Assembly (NCBI GenBank): GCA_009746045.1
Contig: RPFO01000002.1
Location: forward strand, 1,044,240 to 1,108,239
Origin: Mesostigma viride
Taxonomy: Eukaryota; Streptophyta; Mesostigmatophyceae; Mesostigmatales; Mesostigmataceae
DNA length: 64,000 nt
Direction: 5' to 3'
Both the position numbers and the translations under genes were made by a program. Of the stretch, positions 38,100-49,489 are shown one piece after another (the stretch's first letter is position 1; each line of letters starts with the position of its first letter). The notes under the pieces were generated by a model. That model was not told the DNA's origin. It did not search any database and saw nothing but the letters and a program-made list of their open reading frames with translations.

Positions 38100-38350
38100 C
38101 CACGGCCTAAATCACTAGCTGTGGAGTGTGGATGCCAAAATCGGTCACACGCCGACTGCCCCCACTGGCTTGGGGGTGGTCTCCTTCATTACTACCCGTC
38201 TATCGTGTCGGATTGCAGCTGTGACATGCCTCTGGCACTGATTAAGGAGAAAGGAGGTAGACCTCTGCCCTTTCTTCCTGTTGTGCACACACAGGGATTA
38301 AAAGCACTTCGGTGCTCCGTGACTCCCCAACGGGAGCACGAATAATTAAT
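38100..38350 (+). mobile_element. Truncated ORF1-tail element 3' end
   Basis: Shares CAGCTGTGACATGCCT, CACACACAGGGATTAAAAGC, the stem-loop TGCTCCGTGACTCCCCAAC and a weak TTAA tail with the other copies, but is more diverged at the 5' side. Confidence 0.65.
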
Positions 38351-38444
38351 TTTACTTACCGCCACTTATCTTTGCGAACCATCTGCCTCCAGATTACAGA
38401 CATCAGGCCACTGGGGGGCTGCCCTGGCGTGAGCCCATTGCGAC

Positions 38445-38900
38445 ATTAAAAAATTAAATTAAATTATAACATGCCTCCGTGGGGAGGTCATGTAGCACAT
38501 ATTTCATGATGGATGGGGTGGAGGAAGCCGCATGATCGAACTATCCTAACTCTATCTAGAAAATCCTAACTGCACTACTCATCAAAACGCCTCCTCCGCT
38601 TGGGGGGAGGTGGCTTGCCCACAGGGTCGGGCGTGTGCGCCTTGACAATCTCCTTCCACCGCGTCTTGTCCTGCATGGCAGTCCAAAGACGGGAGAGAGA
38701 GTGGATGCGGTGCTCAAACTGGGCTGGGACCACTAGGTCGTCCAGCAACATCTGAACGTAGTTCGTGACAGGTTTCCCTACCCGTTTGGGAATGTCCTTG
38801 GGGCCAGGCCAGGTCAGAATGTGCCGCCCTGGCTGTCCAAGCCGCTGGGGGCCGGCCAGACCGAGGGTGGTGTCGACATGGGTAACACATATCCATGCCT
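38445..38900 (-). repeat. LINE family B 3' end
   Basis: The minus strand encodes LLDDLVVPAQFEHRIHSLSR, WTAMQDKTRWKEIVKAHTPD, then PVGKPPPPKRRRRF and a stop. The UTR block CCTCCGTGGGGAGGTCATG and an AAATTAAATTAAATT tail follow. This is the best-preserved family B copy in the window. Confidence 0.75.
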
Positions 38901-38944
38901 TAGTAGCGGCCTATTATCCCGGAAATCCTAGCACAGCCATGCTA

Positions 38945-39130
38945 CGCCCGTGCTATTCTGATCAGACACTCCGCAAAGGTGAAAACCTTTGCGTTCAGTG
39001 CCGGGCCGCGGAAAACGCGGAAAACGCGATCTGCAAATGAATCCGACCGGAATCGAACTGGGGACCTCTCGCACCAATTTTGCTGACTATAGGACGGACG
39101 TCTCCGGTTACCATGGCATCGCCAACTTAC
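38945..39130 (-). repeat. SINE-like repeat, family D (tRNA-like head)
   Basis: On the minus strand it contains GTTCGATTC, a perfect B-box match, near 39052-39060, in a context like the 3' half of a tRNA (CCAGTTCGATTCCGGTCGG). GCGTTTTCCGCGTTTTCCGC and TTCACCTTTGCGG follow. A second copy at 49490-49690 continues into the body shared with family C. No complete cloverleaf forms by eye, so it is not called a tRNA gene. Confidence 0.55.
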
Positions 39131-39289
39131 ACCTACAGTCATCCGCAAAAGTTCTCCTGTCCGGGGAGTGATGCAAGCCTTTCGGATTTGGTACTAGATA
39201 AATCACTCGAGATCTGTGTGTAGGAGTACTACACACGTGTCTGCACGCGAGACTTGTTCAGTCTCGCACCGTGAGACGGGCTGAACACC

Positions 39290-39552
39290 GTGCTATGGTC
39301 AGATTACTTGCCCACGCTATACTTGTTATGCTACGCTTACATGGGTCTTATTGCACCCACAGTTTGCCGGTTAGCGTGTCCGTTTAGCTAACGCGCCCGA
39401 TTGCAGCTGTGGCATGCCTAGCTTTGGCATGAAGGAGACTGGGGGTCTCTGCCCTTTCTCCTGTAGTGCACACACAGGGATTAATTAAAAGCACTTCGGT
39501 GCTCCGTGACTCCCCAACGGGAGCACGAGTTTAATTAATTAATTAATTAATC
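39290..39552 (+). mobile_element. ORF1-tail element, 5' truncated
   Basis: Begins inside the UTR (TCAGATTACTTGCCCACGC) and runs through GCACTTCGGTGCTCCGTGA to a TTAATTAATTAATTAAT tail. It agrees closely with the copies at 5290-5790 and 51290-51735. Confidence 0.8.
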
Positions 39553-39715
39553 CCGGAAAGTCCACGGGCGGCGCCCCGGCCGCGCTCATGGCCCGGGCCG
39601 GCACGCCATGTGAGAACAAAACGCCCAGGTTGGGCGGGCTCGGTGCCTGCTGAACGATCCATCGTGTCTACCTGATCTGTGCGTGCGAGGTGCCTGACGA
39701 GGCCCAGGGGCCTAT
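39553..39715 (-). pseudogene. LINE C-terminal fragment
   Basis: The minus strand reads GLVRHLARTDQVDT, then EPAQPGRFVLTWRAGPG, like LLFAGHLARTDQVDT of the LINE at 4811-7182 and the copy at 51090-51290. Confidence 0.65.
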
Positions 39716-40099
39716 GCCTAATAATAATATGGGAATTCAGTAATATGGGTGCAACTGATGTACAGAGTAAAGGAACCTTCAACCCTATATACCGACAACA
39801 AGGAGGGAGGGCGCCCTTAGCGCCCCTAGCTTCTCTCACTGCCGCAAGTGCATGGGCAGGCCACAGAGCGCTCTCTCCCCAGCATGGTGCCGGGGCGCAA
39901 CACTGTGGGTGCAATACAATTACAATTACCATGCAATACCATCGATCTAGGTAGGCTGACGCATAGCTTATGGCAGCTACAATCAAGTTTTTTTCCGGTG
40001 AAATGGGTGTTAGTTTATTTCCATATAACAGTTAAGGTGACCCAGGTATGCCAGAAATAGCCTGAAATGCCTAGTTGTGCCTAAATTGGGTTGCCCGCA

Positions 40100-42680
40100 T
40101 TAATAAGGCGCGCCCTGCGACCAAGGTAGCCATTGTACTGTAGATATATCGTCATCCGGCATACGTGTAAAGACCTGGTTCATGCCCATGAGTGCATGGA
40201 AGACTTCCAGCACTTGGGCTGGGGGTGTCATTGTTAGGGCCCGGGTCCCATACTTTGTGTTCTTCCGTCGCCAGGAGCCAGTAACGACGCATAGCCAGGT
40301 TCCAAGATGAGATAAACCGGCGGACCACGGCACCTCTCGTGTACGCGGCACGTAACGTGAATACGGTCTCGTTGCGAACTTGCCATATGGTGTGAAGCAT
40401 CGTCGTGCGGAGCCATATCCACCATTCATCTTCATCATCCTGAACGACTCGAAAACGCGGAAAAGATAACGGCAGGCTCGAGCTACCATGGTCATCCGGA
40501 TTCTCCCGATTTCTGGCCTGCGCTGGTTGTCTCTTTGATATCCATGCCATCTGGTTGGCTGTGAGGCTCGCGTCCCGTAATCCCGTGATGCCGAAAATAA
40601 CCGTAGATAGTGTGACGGTGGTGGGGGGAGCTGTAATAGCCATCCACTTGGCCCATACACCCAGCAGCCATTGCCAAACCCCTGCGAGTTGGCAGTCCAG
40701 AAATCTGTGCTCATTTGTTTCATCTGGAAAGTTGCATAAGCACGCCGCCGCGTGGGAGTACCGGTGGTGCAATTGGGAATTGACCCCGATGGCCCGATGC
40801 ATAAGCAGGTGCTGGACGTCGGTGGCCCGTTTGTCAACCAATGGGTGATCAACTGCCAAGGTAATGTTCTTGATCCAGGTGTAGCCCGGCCACTCGGGGT
40901 GCCAGCGCAGGCGACCCGGGTGCATCCTATGATTTTTATGTAGAAGTAGCCGGTATCCCCAGTCTGCCGTGTACTCGAAAGGCATTTCGTCATGGGGGTG
41001 CCGCCAGATGTGAGGACCCACCCAAATTCTAGCGGGTCTAGAGCAAGCGTGTCCAGTCGCCCCTTGCCAACATGTAGCCATGTGGTGTCGCGTATCACTG
41101 TGGTGGGGTCCAGGGGTAACATGCACGCCTGTGACAGTGACCACGGGACCACTCGAATGCGGTGACATTGAAATGCTGGAATGTAGGCGTACGATGTAAT
41201 CAATTTGCCGAGAAGTCCTTGACCGTTGGGTGTCTCCTGGAGCAATTGTATGGTAACGCCCGTCGACGCGACCGCAACGATGCAGCCCTTATGTATGGAC
41301 GTGTCGCGATCCGGGTAATAGCTCACCCATTCCCCGACTTGTAGGGGTTTGCGTGGGGTTGTCATGAGGGTATGCCATCCTGCGGGAATTGCTTGTAGAA
41401 GGTTGTCCCAAGCTGGTCGGCTGGGCATGTTTGCGATCCACGCACTGATTTCCGTGTATGTTAGGAGGCGATATCGGTCACCGTCAGCCGCGTATAAATC
41501 GATGATTCGCGTAACCGGCGGGTTGGCCGTCAAAAAGCCCTCATATGGGTTGCGGCCGCTTAAAACACCAAACACATTATGCTCACTATCGCGCAGCAAA
41601 TCATTGAAATATAATGGTTGGCGTGCCACCTCTTCCCGCGTGGTAGGGTGAGCAATTCTGTCCGGTTTTAGGTTCTTATAACCTTTCCACATACGTGCCC
41701 AGTACCATGATAAGCCTTTATACGAAGTGAGCGCACATGTAAGTATTGCTGCCCCCAAGTGCCATGATGTACCATTGTTGTGGGTATAGGTTGTGGCGAA
41801 AGCTTCTTGTGCCAACATACAACCAGGGTGTGCGTTTACGCCTATGAAAGCGGTTAGGATCTGTTTGGTGTACACTGACCATAAGCGCCACTCCATATTA
41901 TGTAAGCCCAAGCCTCCTTGAACCCATGGCATATAGGACATGTCCCGATCGATCCATCCCGGCACCGTGTGTGTTATGATACCCTGCTGTTTCCAAACAA
42001 AATTGCTGCCGATTCGTTGGATGATCTTGGTGGTGTACTCGTTAGGTGGGTGACCTTGGCAGTAGTAGAGCACTTTGGAGAATAACATTTGGTTGGTGAT
42101 GAGGACCCTGCCCCGTAGGCTGAGACGGGGAACCGCTGCCCATCTTGATGCCGCTTGGAGCATGCCTGTGAGTTTGCCACTGTGTGTTGTGTTGTCATAC
42201 AAAAAGGTGGGGTGTTCAGCAAGACGTCCATCCATAGTGCAGCCGATAGGGCAGTTGTGTAATAGGTGGTGACCGTCTGGCTGGACCCATGTCACAGGCA
42301 GATTAGGGAGTGATAAGCGGGGGGAGGATCCTCTCCCGATGTGCAGCCCCGTGGACTTTTGCACGTTACACCGCTGTTGAGAGGCCATAGCTACAATCAA
42401 GTTTCGTTTAACCCCTAAATGGTCTGAGATCCTGCCGATAAATCGGCTGGATCTTCACAATTTTGCAAACCAGATGCCATCCAACCTACCCATATCCAAT
42501 GGCTGTCCTTGGGGGCCAAGCATGTCCATGAGTTGCCCTTCGGGTTGGTATATCACAACCTCACATATATGCAGGGTAGGCCATATATAACTGCCGTCAA
42601 AGTCAGGGGGGTCAAGACGCGCGTTTTCATTTTTGGTAGAATGTGCATTTTGAATTATGTTATAAGACCTAGGCACCTAC
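40100..42680 (-). mobile_element. L1-like LINE ORF2, C-terminal part, frameshifted
   Basis: Starts within the RT: IVAMASQQRCNVQKSTGLHI, then LSLPNLPVTWV, recalls the 'N..KS..L.....LP..W' block after the catalytic motifs of plant L1 elements. RGRVLITNQMLFSKVLYY, a WKQQGI...MPWVQGGLGLHN block and YTKQIL are typical of the L1 connection region. After a frameshift near 41020, a zinc-binding RT-associated motif (CLCNFPDETNEHRFLDCQL) appears near 40690-40750. An upstream piece in another frame lies at 42455-42676. The catalytic YADD is absent, so the copy is 5'-truncated and dead. A SINE family C copy interrupts it at 40414-40546. Confidence 0.8.
40414..40546 (-). repeat. SINE family C inserted in the L1-like element
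   Basis: The ~130 bp insertion separates NQMAWI from WWIWLRTTMLHTIWQVRN in the LINE protein and keeps the frame open through it. It ends at GATGAAGATGAATGG, where other family C copies continue into their body. Confidence 0.7.
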
Positions 42681-44204
42681 CACTTCAGGGATGATAAACA
42701 ATTAGTTGCTGAACAGTTTGAGCCATTGGGGTCATCATTTGGGTGGGTATACCAGCAGTTACACCCAGTACAGCCCATAGGGGTACCGTTGGTAAAAAGC
42801 AACCAAGGGGGTAAGGGTGGGCATACTACCTACTAATATGGCCACCAACCATGCCAAACAATACATTTCCCTTCCACAATGATGGGGAAACATAACTGCA
42901 TCATCACACTGCCCTTACATGGCACCTATGTGCAGGTGCTACCTTGTCCATGCACGTAGGTAACGTGGTACGGATACCCTACGCAAGGCATGCATTCTAG
43001 GAGGCAGCCACCAACAAACTAGTGATGTTGAGCCTATTTCAGCCTGCCCTAGCAAGGATAAACTAGGCCTAAGCTGCTATAGCTTGCCAGGTGATGGCCA
43101 GCACACCTGGTGGCACATGCTGTCAATGGGAAGCTTTTACTCACCAGTTACGTGCTTGATGATGCCACAGAGACCAGCCAACTGCCTCACACTCATGCAA
43201 TATGTGTATGGGAAATGTATAACAAACATATATGGAGGTATTCAAACCCATACAGCCTCTAAAACTTATCACCATCACCCTGTGGCAGGTCAACTGACTG
43301 AGGGAAGCATCTAAGAAGGGTGTTTTAGAAAGGGGCCAGGCCAGGGTCAAGAAAGAGCATGAATAATGCAAAAAGAATGTGCTACACAAGCTAGAACGTA
43401 TATACAAACGTCAAACATCGATAGGAAAACGATGCTTAAGCTTTACCAGGCATGGATGGCGTTACCTTGGCCCAGGCGGTGGCCGCAAAATGGCGCATTT
43501 CGGCACACCAAAGTTGTGCAGCATGGTCGCTGGATTCGGCGATTTCTGGCCACCCTTGCACGTTTACGACTAATATGTATCATAAAAAGTACAAAGAAAC
43601 CGATATATCCTTTAAAATACGCCGGAAAGGTATTGCTGTCAACGTTTCTATCGTCCGGCCTGATCGCAGTTTTTTTCCAGCAAGAACGCTGCCGACACCT
43701 ATCAAATGGCATTCCCGCGAACCAGAAATTGGCCTGTATGATCTTTAGGACGTATAAAATCAATATCCTAAGTTTGGTCAGAAAATTCGAACGAAAACGT
43801 AAATGCCATGCGTGGGCGCAAGCCGCCATGGCCAGGTCGTCGTTTTCCGGAATGCACGTTGTACGTGAAAAAGTACCCTGACCCCTTGTACTTTGACCGG
43901 CCAGAACACCTCTATAACTTTGTCAGAAGTATGCAAACCCATATACCAGGCTTTAGAGTATTTTATAAACTTTCGATCTTCTCAGCTAAACTTTTCCTAA
44001 TTCTCAATAGTTTTCGCGGCATTTGGTCGCCCGAGAAGGGGCCGATGCATCGGCTGGAACTCGATTTTTGGCGGAAAATCGGCCGCAAGACCATTTAGGC
44101 CAGCCGGAGCGGCTGCTTAGGTTTTAGCGGGCAAGTGTTCGAAGCGCGTCATTGGTGAATTACTGGGGAACTTGGGTTTCCCCGCGAAACTCCAACCGCA
44201 CGTT
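42681..44204. other. No recognised gene
   Basis: Frames such as 43366-43881 (plus) have no motif I can identify. The sequence from 43440 to 44100 has the feel of a decayed transposon (GGCCGCAAAATGGCGCATTTCGG, GGAAAATCGGCCGC), but I found no terminal repeats to support that. Confidence 0.35.
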
Positions 44205-44460
44205 CAGATTTCCAAATCTCAAGTAAAGTTCGGCGCAACTTTCTGAACGGGGGCAGTTGACGAGCAGCATTCCTCCGGACGAATGAATTGCGTTCCATAC
44301 TTGCGCAAAATTTTGAAAGGTGGCTTGCGTGCAGCCCTACTAAAATTTGCGCGGACGTTCAGATTTCCAAATCTCAAGTAAATTTCAGCGGAACTTTCTG
44401 AACGGGGGTAGTTGGCGGGCAGCGTTCCTCCAGACGAATGAAATGCGTTCCATACTAAGG
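44205..44460. repeat. Tandem duplication, ~155 bp period
   Basis: The block TTCAGATTTCCAAATCTCAA through AACTTTCTGAACGGGGG to TTCCTCC-GACGAATGAA and GCGTTCCATACT occurs at 44205-44300 and 44359-44455. The spacer (CAAAATTTTGAAAGGTGGCT, GCAGCCCTACTAAAATTTGC) reappears at 47371-47415. Confidence 0.85.
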
Positions 44461-44583
44461 TAATCCACCCGGCTAAGGGCCACCTCTGGCATTCGCAGGA
44501 CTGGGCAGATTGTCATTCTGAGCACGGATTTGGAATCAGCGACATCGACTTCGCATGGTAAAATTCTTGTTGGGACCGTTTTG

Positions 44584-44612
44584 GCACGTTTTGGGGGGGG
44601 GGGGGGGGGGGG
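44584..44612. repeat. Poly-G tract
   Basis: An almost uninterrupted run of about 28 G. It is followed by AGTCGGGTTAAGGGCCACCCC, which resembles the sequence beside the G-run at 47299-47319. Confidence 0.9.
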
Positions 44613-44838
44613 CGGGGAGGCAAAGTCGGGTTAAGGGCCACCCCTGTTTTTTAGCAGGAAAAAGCAGGGGAAAGCGGGGAAAGGCCTTGGTTACATGGCT
44701 AGCGGTTTATTAAATTATTCTGCTCAGCATGCAGCGCCTAACACATGGTGGGCTTCCAGTTTGCTAGCTGCTTCCATTGACGGCTGAGAACCCTGAACTG
44801 AAGACGCAGAATAGCTGAGTGACAGACTTCGCGAGGGG

Positions 44839-45174
44839 ATGGCAGAAGACACGTCCGGGCATCCAGCATTCTCCCAGAGGATGCTGGATGCTGGCTTAGT
44901 TGACTATAGGCACTTTAAAGCCCTCGTCATCGTCACAATGAAAGACGCCGAGGGCAACGCTCCCAAGGCAACCGACTGTAGAATTGTATCATCGGCGGGT
45001 TCCTTCTCGAGGTTGTTCCAGAGGAGAAATTGCGGGAATGCAGCTGGAACGACTATCAAAAACTGTTTAACCGAAAGAGCACGCTACCATCGATGCTTGG
45101 AAGCAGCTGCGACAGCTGGCCACCTGAATTGTGTTCAAGTTTTCAATAAAGTCTTTGCATGGTTGTGTGATTGA
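44839..45174 (+). CDS. Possible small protein or gene fragment, unknown
   Basis: An 111-codon frame with a fair start context (GGGGATGGC) and residues MLDAGLVDYRHFKALVIVTM near the start. I recognise no family. AATAAA occurs near the 3' end at about 45145, which could be a polyadenylation signal. That stretch is itself duplicated downstream (45120-45360, ~113 bp period), so the end of the frame lies in a repeat. It could be a captured gene piece. Weak support. Confidence 0.25.
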   Translation: MAEDTSGHPAFSQRMLDAGLVDYRHFKALVIVTMKDAEGNAPKATDCRIVSSAGSFSRLFQRRNCGNAAGTTIKNCLTERARYHRCLEAAATAGHLNCVQVFNKVFAWLCD

Positions 45175-45365
45175 TGAGCCGTGATTTGCCATGAAGTAGT
45201 CTAACTTATTATGGCACATCAAGCGACCACATAGGGCCACCTGAATCGTATTCAAGTTTTCAATAAAGTCTTGGCATGGTTGTGTGATTGATGAGCCGTG
45301 ATTCGCCGTGAACTAGTCTAACTTATTATGGCACAACAAGCGACCACATAGGGCCACCCTGAATT
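45120..45365. repeat. Tandem duplication, ~113 bp period
   Basis: GGCCACCTGAATTGTGTTCAAG, TCAATAAAGTCTTTGCATGG and TTATTATGGCACATCAAGCG occur at 45118-45235 and again at 45236-45355, with the start of a third copy. Confidence 0.9.
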
Positions 45366-46364
45366 GTGCCAAGGTGTGTGGGTGTGTCAAAAGTGTTCGA
45401 TTGTTGTGTTACTTGCCATATCAAGCAACAACATGGAATCATAGATCCATTAAGACATATGAAGTGAGATCGACAACTATTCTATTGTAGTTGTGAGACA
45501 ACTAATTTAGTTAGACATTAGTTACTTCCATGCTCGTGGTCGTGTGCGGGTGCGGGTGCGGGTGCGGGTGCGGGTGCGGGTGCGGGTGCGGGTGCGGGTG
45601 CGGGTGCGGGTGCGTGTGCGTGTGCGTGTGCGTGTGAGCAGGATTGAGTGTGGGCAAGGGCAAGGGCAAAGTATCTAGAACCTTGATGTCTAATCACTGC
45701 AAGAAAATGTCCTCAAATGAGGACATTTTAAAGATGGATACCATTTGTAATAACTCACACACGTCAACACATCCATGGGTACGGTATGGAACCATTAACT
45801 TTTATGATATGCTCAAGAGTTGAAATGCTTTACTTCCATGAAATATGCTCATTATATAATTGTTTACGATTTATGAATGTAGGGGGGTCGTTACACGAGT
45901 GACCAAAAAGCACTCTGACAAGTCATGTTCAATGTGCTAAGAAAGAAGGCATGGCCAGGTCATGGCTGGTCCTGAAAATGCACTGAGGGTGCCCACAACA
46001 TGTCTACGTTACACCCTCGCTATCCTAGACCCTGCAGCCTGCCAGGGGGGGGGGCACAAAATGTAACTGGCAGCCAGGGACGATGGTGCAGGCCAAATAG
46101 CAGGTGTAAAGCTAGCTCAGTCCAAAGAGTGAAACAAGAAGCAAATATTTGCGTAGGCCAAGGTGAGGTCCAAGATTGTCATTAGAGGCTTGGCTGCCAC
46201 CACGGTGCTAAACCATGATGCTGAAGCCTCGCATTACATATGAAACATATTCTGAAAAGAGGCACGTATTGTAACACAATAACAATGTAAACATGACGAG
46301 CTCAAGTTTCCAAGCCAGTCTTCATCACTTGGACAAGAGTTATAGCGTTCGAAACATATGGGCA
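45366..46364. other. No gene; hexamer repeat
   Basis: Contains about 12 units of GTGCGG (45544-45615) passing into GTGTGC, and otherwise A/T-rich sequence without recognisable genes. Confidence 0.6.
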
Positions 46365-46545
46365 TCTAGTCGCTCTTCACGTAAGCCAGCCATAATTTCA
46401 ATGCACAAGGATACACATTTCCATCACCATTCATCTTCATCATCCTGAACGACTCGAACACGCGGACAAGATAACGGCAGGCTCGAGCTACCATGGTCCG
46501 GATTCTCCCGATTTCCGGCCTGCGCTGGTTGTCTCCTTGATATGG
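46365..46545 (-). repeat. SINE family C copy
   Basis: Reads, on the minus strand, ATATCAAGGAGACAACC, CGGACCATGGTAGCTCGAG, CGAGTCGTTCAGG, GATGGAAATGTGTATCCTTG, TTATGGCTGGCTTACGTG. It is nearly complete at the head end. Confidence 0.8.
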
Positions 46546-46849
46546 GCAACATCCCAGCAAGCCTTGAAAAGCTTCAGGCAGTATATGTGTTAAATCAAAC
46601 TACCACGTTGCAATTAAACACAGCGACTGCTACTTGCTGCTGTTTTGACATCGCAAGACCGTTTACCTTTTCAGTGACGCAACGGGAAAAGAAAGCACTG
46701 TCCAGCAAACTTCCGTAATTCCGCTTTGTCGCCGTTTACCGAAACAGCGATAACATTTTTGTCGCGAGGGTTTTCTAGCTCCAACTCGGACCAGCCAGCA
46801 GCAACCTCTATTGGCACCCGTGATCATTACTATCATAATACGCCGTCTA

Positions 46850-46965
46850 GGTCATCTAGTCGCTCTACACGCAAGCCACGAACACGCGGACAAGATAACG
46901 GCAGGCTCGAGCTACCATGGTCCGGATTCTCCCGATTTCTGACCTGCGCTGGTTGTCTCCTTGAT
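46850..46965 (-). repeat. SINE family C copy with internal deletion
   Basis: The head module and A-box region are present, then it jumps directly from CGCGTG to CTTGCGTGTAGAGCGACTAG, skipping the TTCGAGTC and GATGAATGG part. Confidence 0.7.
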
Positions 46966-47369
46966 AATACGCCAACCCCTTCAGGGTGACATCCGTTGTC
47001 ACGACTCGACGGCTTATGGTCGTCATAGGGAATGAACGCCGGTTCATATGGAACAGTGAACAAGCTGCTTGTCGTCTGTCGAGCTCTATGCGGAGCACGT
47101 AACCTTGTGCAACGATCGTTGCTCAATCCATACGATGCAAGTACCGACTGGATACATACGAAGCAACGACCGACAACAAGCAGCTGGAATTACGGCATGG
47201 CCTGGAGGCAACCGCTGGCCCTTCCCTTGCAGCTACGCCGCCATGCACCTGTTGTTAAATATTCTGGTCATTTCAAACCAAATTGCGCAAAATGCTGGGG
47301 GGGGGGGGGGGGGGGGGGTCCAGGGGTGGCCCTTAGCGGGTGTGGCCCTTAGCCGGGTGGATTACCTTA

Positions 47370-47600
47370 CCGCAAAATTTTGAAAGGTAGCTTGCGTGCA
47401 GCCCTACTAAAATTTGCGCGAAGTGTGGGACTGAAACTTTTTGGTAGTTGCCGTCACTTCCTCTTGTGCAAACGTGTGGGAGTGAAAATTCGTAACGGAA
47501 ACTTTTTGGTAGTTGCCGTCACTTCATTTTGCGCGAGTGTTGGGCTGAAAATTCGTAACGGAAACTTTTTGGTAGTTGGCGTCACTTCCTTTGGTTCGAC
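47370..47600. repeat. Tandem repeat, ~65-70 bp unit
   Basis: GAAACTTTTTGGTAGTTG-CGTCACTTC occurs three times at about 47430-47590. It is preceded by a copy of the 44305-44352 block. A G-run lies just upstream at 47299-47319, and (GTGA)n at 47762-47790 downstream. Confidence 0.85.
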
Positions 47601-47984
47601 TGAAAATTCGCTGAAATTCGCTGAATTCGTACCGTAGCCTAATTTTTAGTACCTCGAAGTGACGGGGCACCTAAAAATTTGCCCACAAGTACACTTGGCA
47701 GCGCGCTCACTGGGAAAAATTGTACAGCCGCTCCGGCGGGCCACTTGAACGAATTGTAATAGTGAGTGAGTGAGTGAGTGAGTGAGTGAAAGGTGAGGTG
47801 GGCTCAAGACATCGGCGAAGGCACAAGCTGATGGGCACAAGGTGCCAGAGCTGATTGAAGGTACTATATAACGCTGTGCGCTGATATCATTTCAAGTGCT
47901 GTAATGCCTAAGTTATCCCATAATCGACTGCCCCCATCTAAACAACTAGCGTGAGTGCTCTATCCCAAGGAATCGAGCCCGGGG

Positions 47985-49013
47985 GGGCTTACACAGTTTC
48001 TTGTTGACATTAAGGTCCCCGCCCCGCCAGTACAACTGGGGCTTCTCCAGGTTGGTCTTGTGGCGGATGTAGTCGGGCCACTGGTCGCGGCGTTGCTGCT
48101 TCTGGGCTGGCGTCAGGTCGTCGTCAAGCGACCAGGGGGTGTTTTCCAACTTCTTGCGCCGGTGAGACGGAGGAACCGAACTCGGGCTGCAATGTCGAGC
48201 TGAAGGTGAGGACCACTGGTGGGCCGGGGCCCAGCCTTGTCGATCCCGTGGATGGGGCAGGGGGTTACTATAGGCGCCCTGCAGTGTCGCATGCACCTGG
48301 CAGCTCCATGCGCGCCAAGAGCTGTTTCTTCAGCTAGCTTGTCTAGAACTAAAGTGTGGGGTCTCCCCCGGCTGCATGTTGAAGCGCCTGATGGAGGATA
48401 TTAAACCCGCGGCCGGCAGCGGCGACGGTCGGGGTCCGCGGCCTCGCAACGCGTGCATGTCTTCCAGCTCCTGGAGCTTGGTGGTGATGGCGGTGGTGGT
48501 AGAGCCTGCATGGTTGCCTCGATCGCTCTAGAGCAGGTCAGCCCAGGAGGTTCGAGTTGAGGGGTCATCGCTATAGCCCGGCCTACCGGCAGGTTGGGCG
48601 GCGATGGTGACCGTACGCCGGTTTGCGCGCTCGGCGATCTCGGGGACCTGCGTGGCCAGGGCGTCTACCTTGGTACGAACTGCCTCAAGTTTCACGGACC
48701 GTGCCTTAGCCGACTCCGCGGCCTTCCACCTGTGACCTGGTTAAGGAGGGCGGTCACAGTGGCTGTGGCCAGGCTCGGAAACCTTGGTGACAATGTGCTC
48801 TTGCGTAGCAGTAAACTGAGGCTGGATTGAGCTTATTATAGCACTTGCGACTCTGGCTTCGATGTTGTTGACCTTGCAATGATGGCTGCGAGAGTGTTGA
48901 GTGGGACGTCAGGCGCATTTGACAGCTAGGGCGGCGAGCTGCTCAGCCATCGGTGCCAGCAGCTCCGCCACTGCAGCTCGGATGGAGTTCGTGCTGGGGG
49001 AGGCGATATCCAT
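47985..49013 (-). pseudogene. LINE ORF1, degenerate
   Basis: An ATG at 49013 opens MDIASPSTNSIRAAVAELLA, PMAEQLAALA and similar heptad-like sequence, then a stop. Further pieces in shifted frames continue (KVDALATQVPEIAERANRR; KLQELEDMHALRGRG). The end is intact: NTPWSLDDDLTPAQKQQRRD, IRHKTNLEKPQLYWRGGDLN, then a stop. The last part matches the KVYWRGGDLMINHK ending of the ORF1-tail elements. A coiled coil followed by a conserved basic tail is what one expects of a LINE ORF1 RNA-binding protein. At least three frameshifts or stops disable it. Confidence 0.7.
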
Positions 49014-49079
49014 AGGAAGCATATGATAAATCAGCGTACAAATCCTCATGGCTAATGTATACATGCTAAATGGAATATT

Positions 49080-49235
49080 GAGCGCACTACGTACAGCTCA
49101 TCTTGGTGATCGCGCAGTCGAGTTGCTGCTCCAGCTCCTGCATGCATGCGTCCGGTCAGCGTCCACGTTCAACGGTTTTGGCTCCATAGGTCAGAATTGT
49201 CAGAATGACGACCTTGAAGAGGTCGTGTTTGCAAT
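49080..49235 (-). pseudogene. LINE reverse transcriptase thumb fragment
   Basis: The minus strand encodes KHDLFKVVILTILTYGAKTV and ELEQQLDCAITKM, matching RKRILFKALVVLSILLYGCE and LSQQLDGTVTRML of the LINE at 4811. Lying upstream of the ORF1 remnant on the same strand, it belongs to a different or rearranged copy. Confidence 0.7.
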
Positions 49236-49489
49236 CATACACTTTATCTCACTATCTTGGACGTTTGGAAACATGGAATGGCTACCGTATAATGACGTAC
49301 TGACTAGCTAGACCTTTTCAGTGGTTTTCCATTCGCGGGTATATCCTTGTAAATGGTGGGAGAGCGATCGCAGCAATGGTGCTTGAGCACCACTAGACAC
49401 TCCCGGCCAGAAGCTGTTTCCGGCCCGTCGAAACACAGTGACGCCCTGATCAAGCAGGAAGCTGTTTCCGGCCCCGCCGTCTAGTTCAT

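Noticed and set aside
37371-38110. 200+ codon Trp-Asp-Gly-Met frames
   Set aside because: All come from (GGGAT)n, whose unit length of 5 makes every plus frame read the same.
39040-39125. tRNA gene on the minus strand
   Set aside because: The B box is perfect, but the T-stem and acceptor do not pair and no A box or anticodon arm can be placed convincingly. It is kept as a SINE-like head.
43366-43881. 171-codon plus-strand frame
   Set aside because: The opposite strand has a 128-codon frame over the same bases, and neither has recognisable features.
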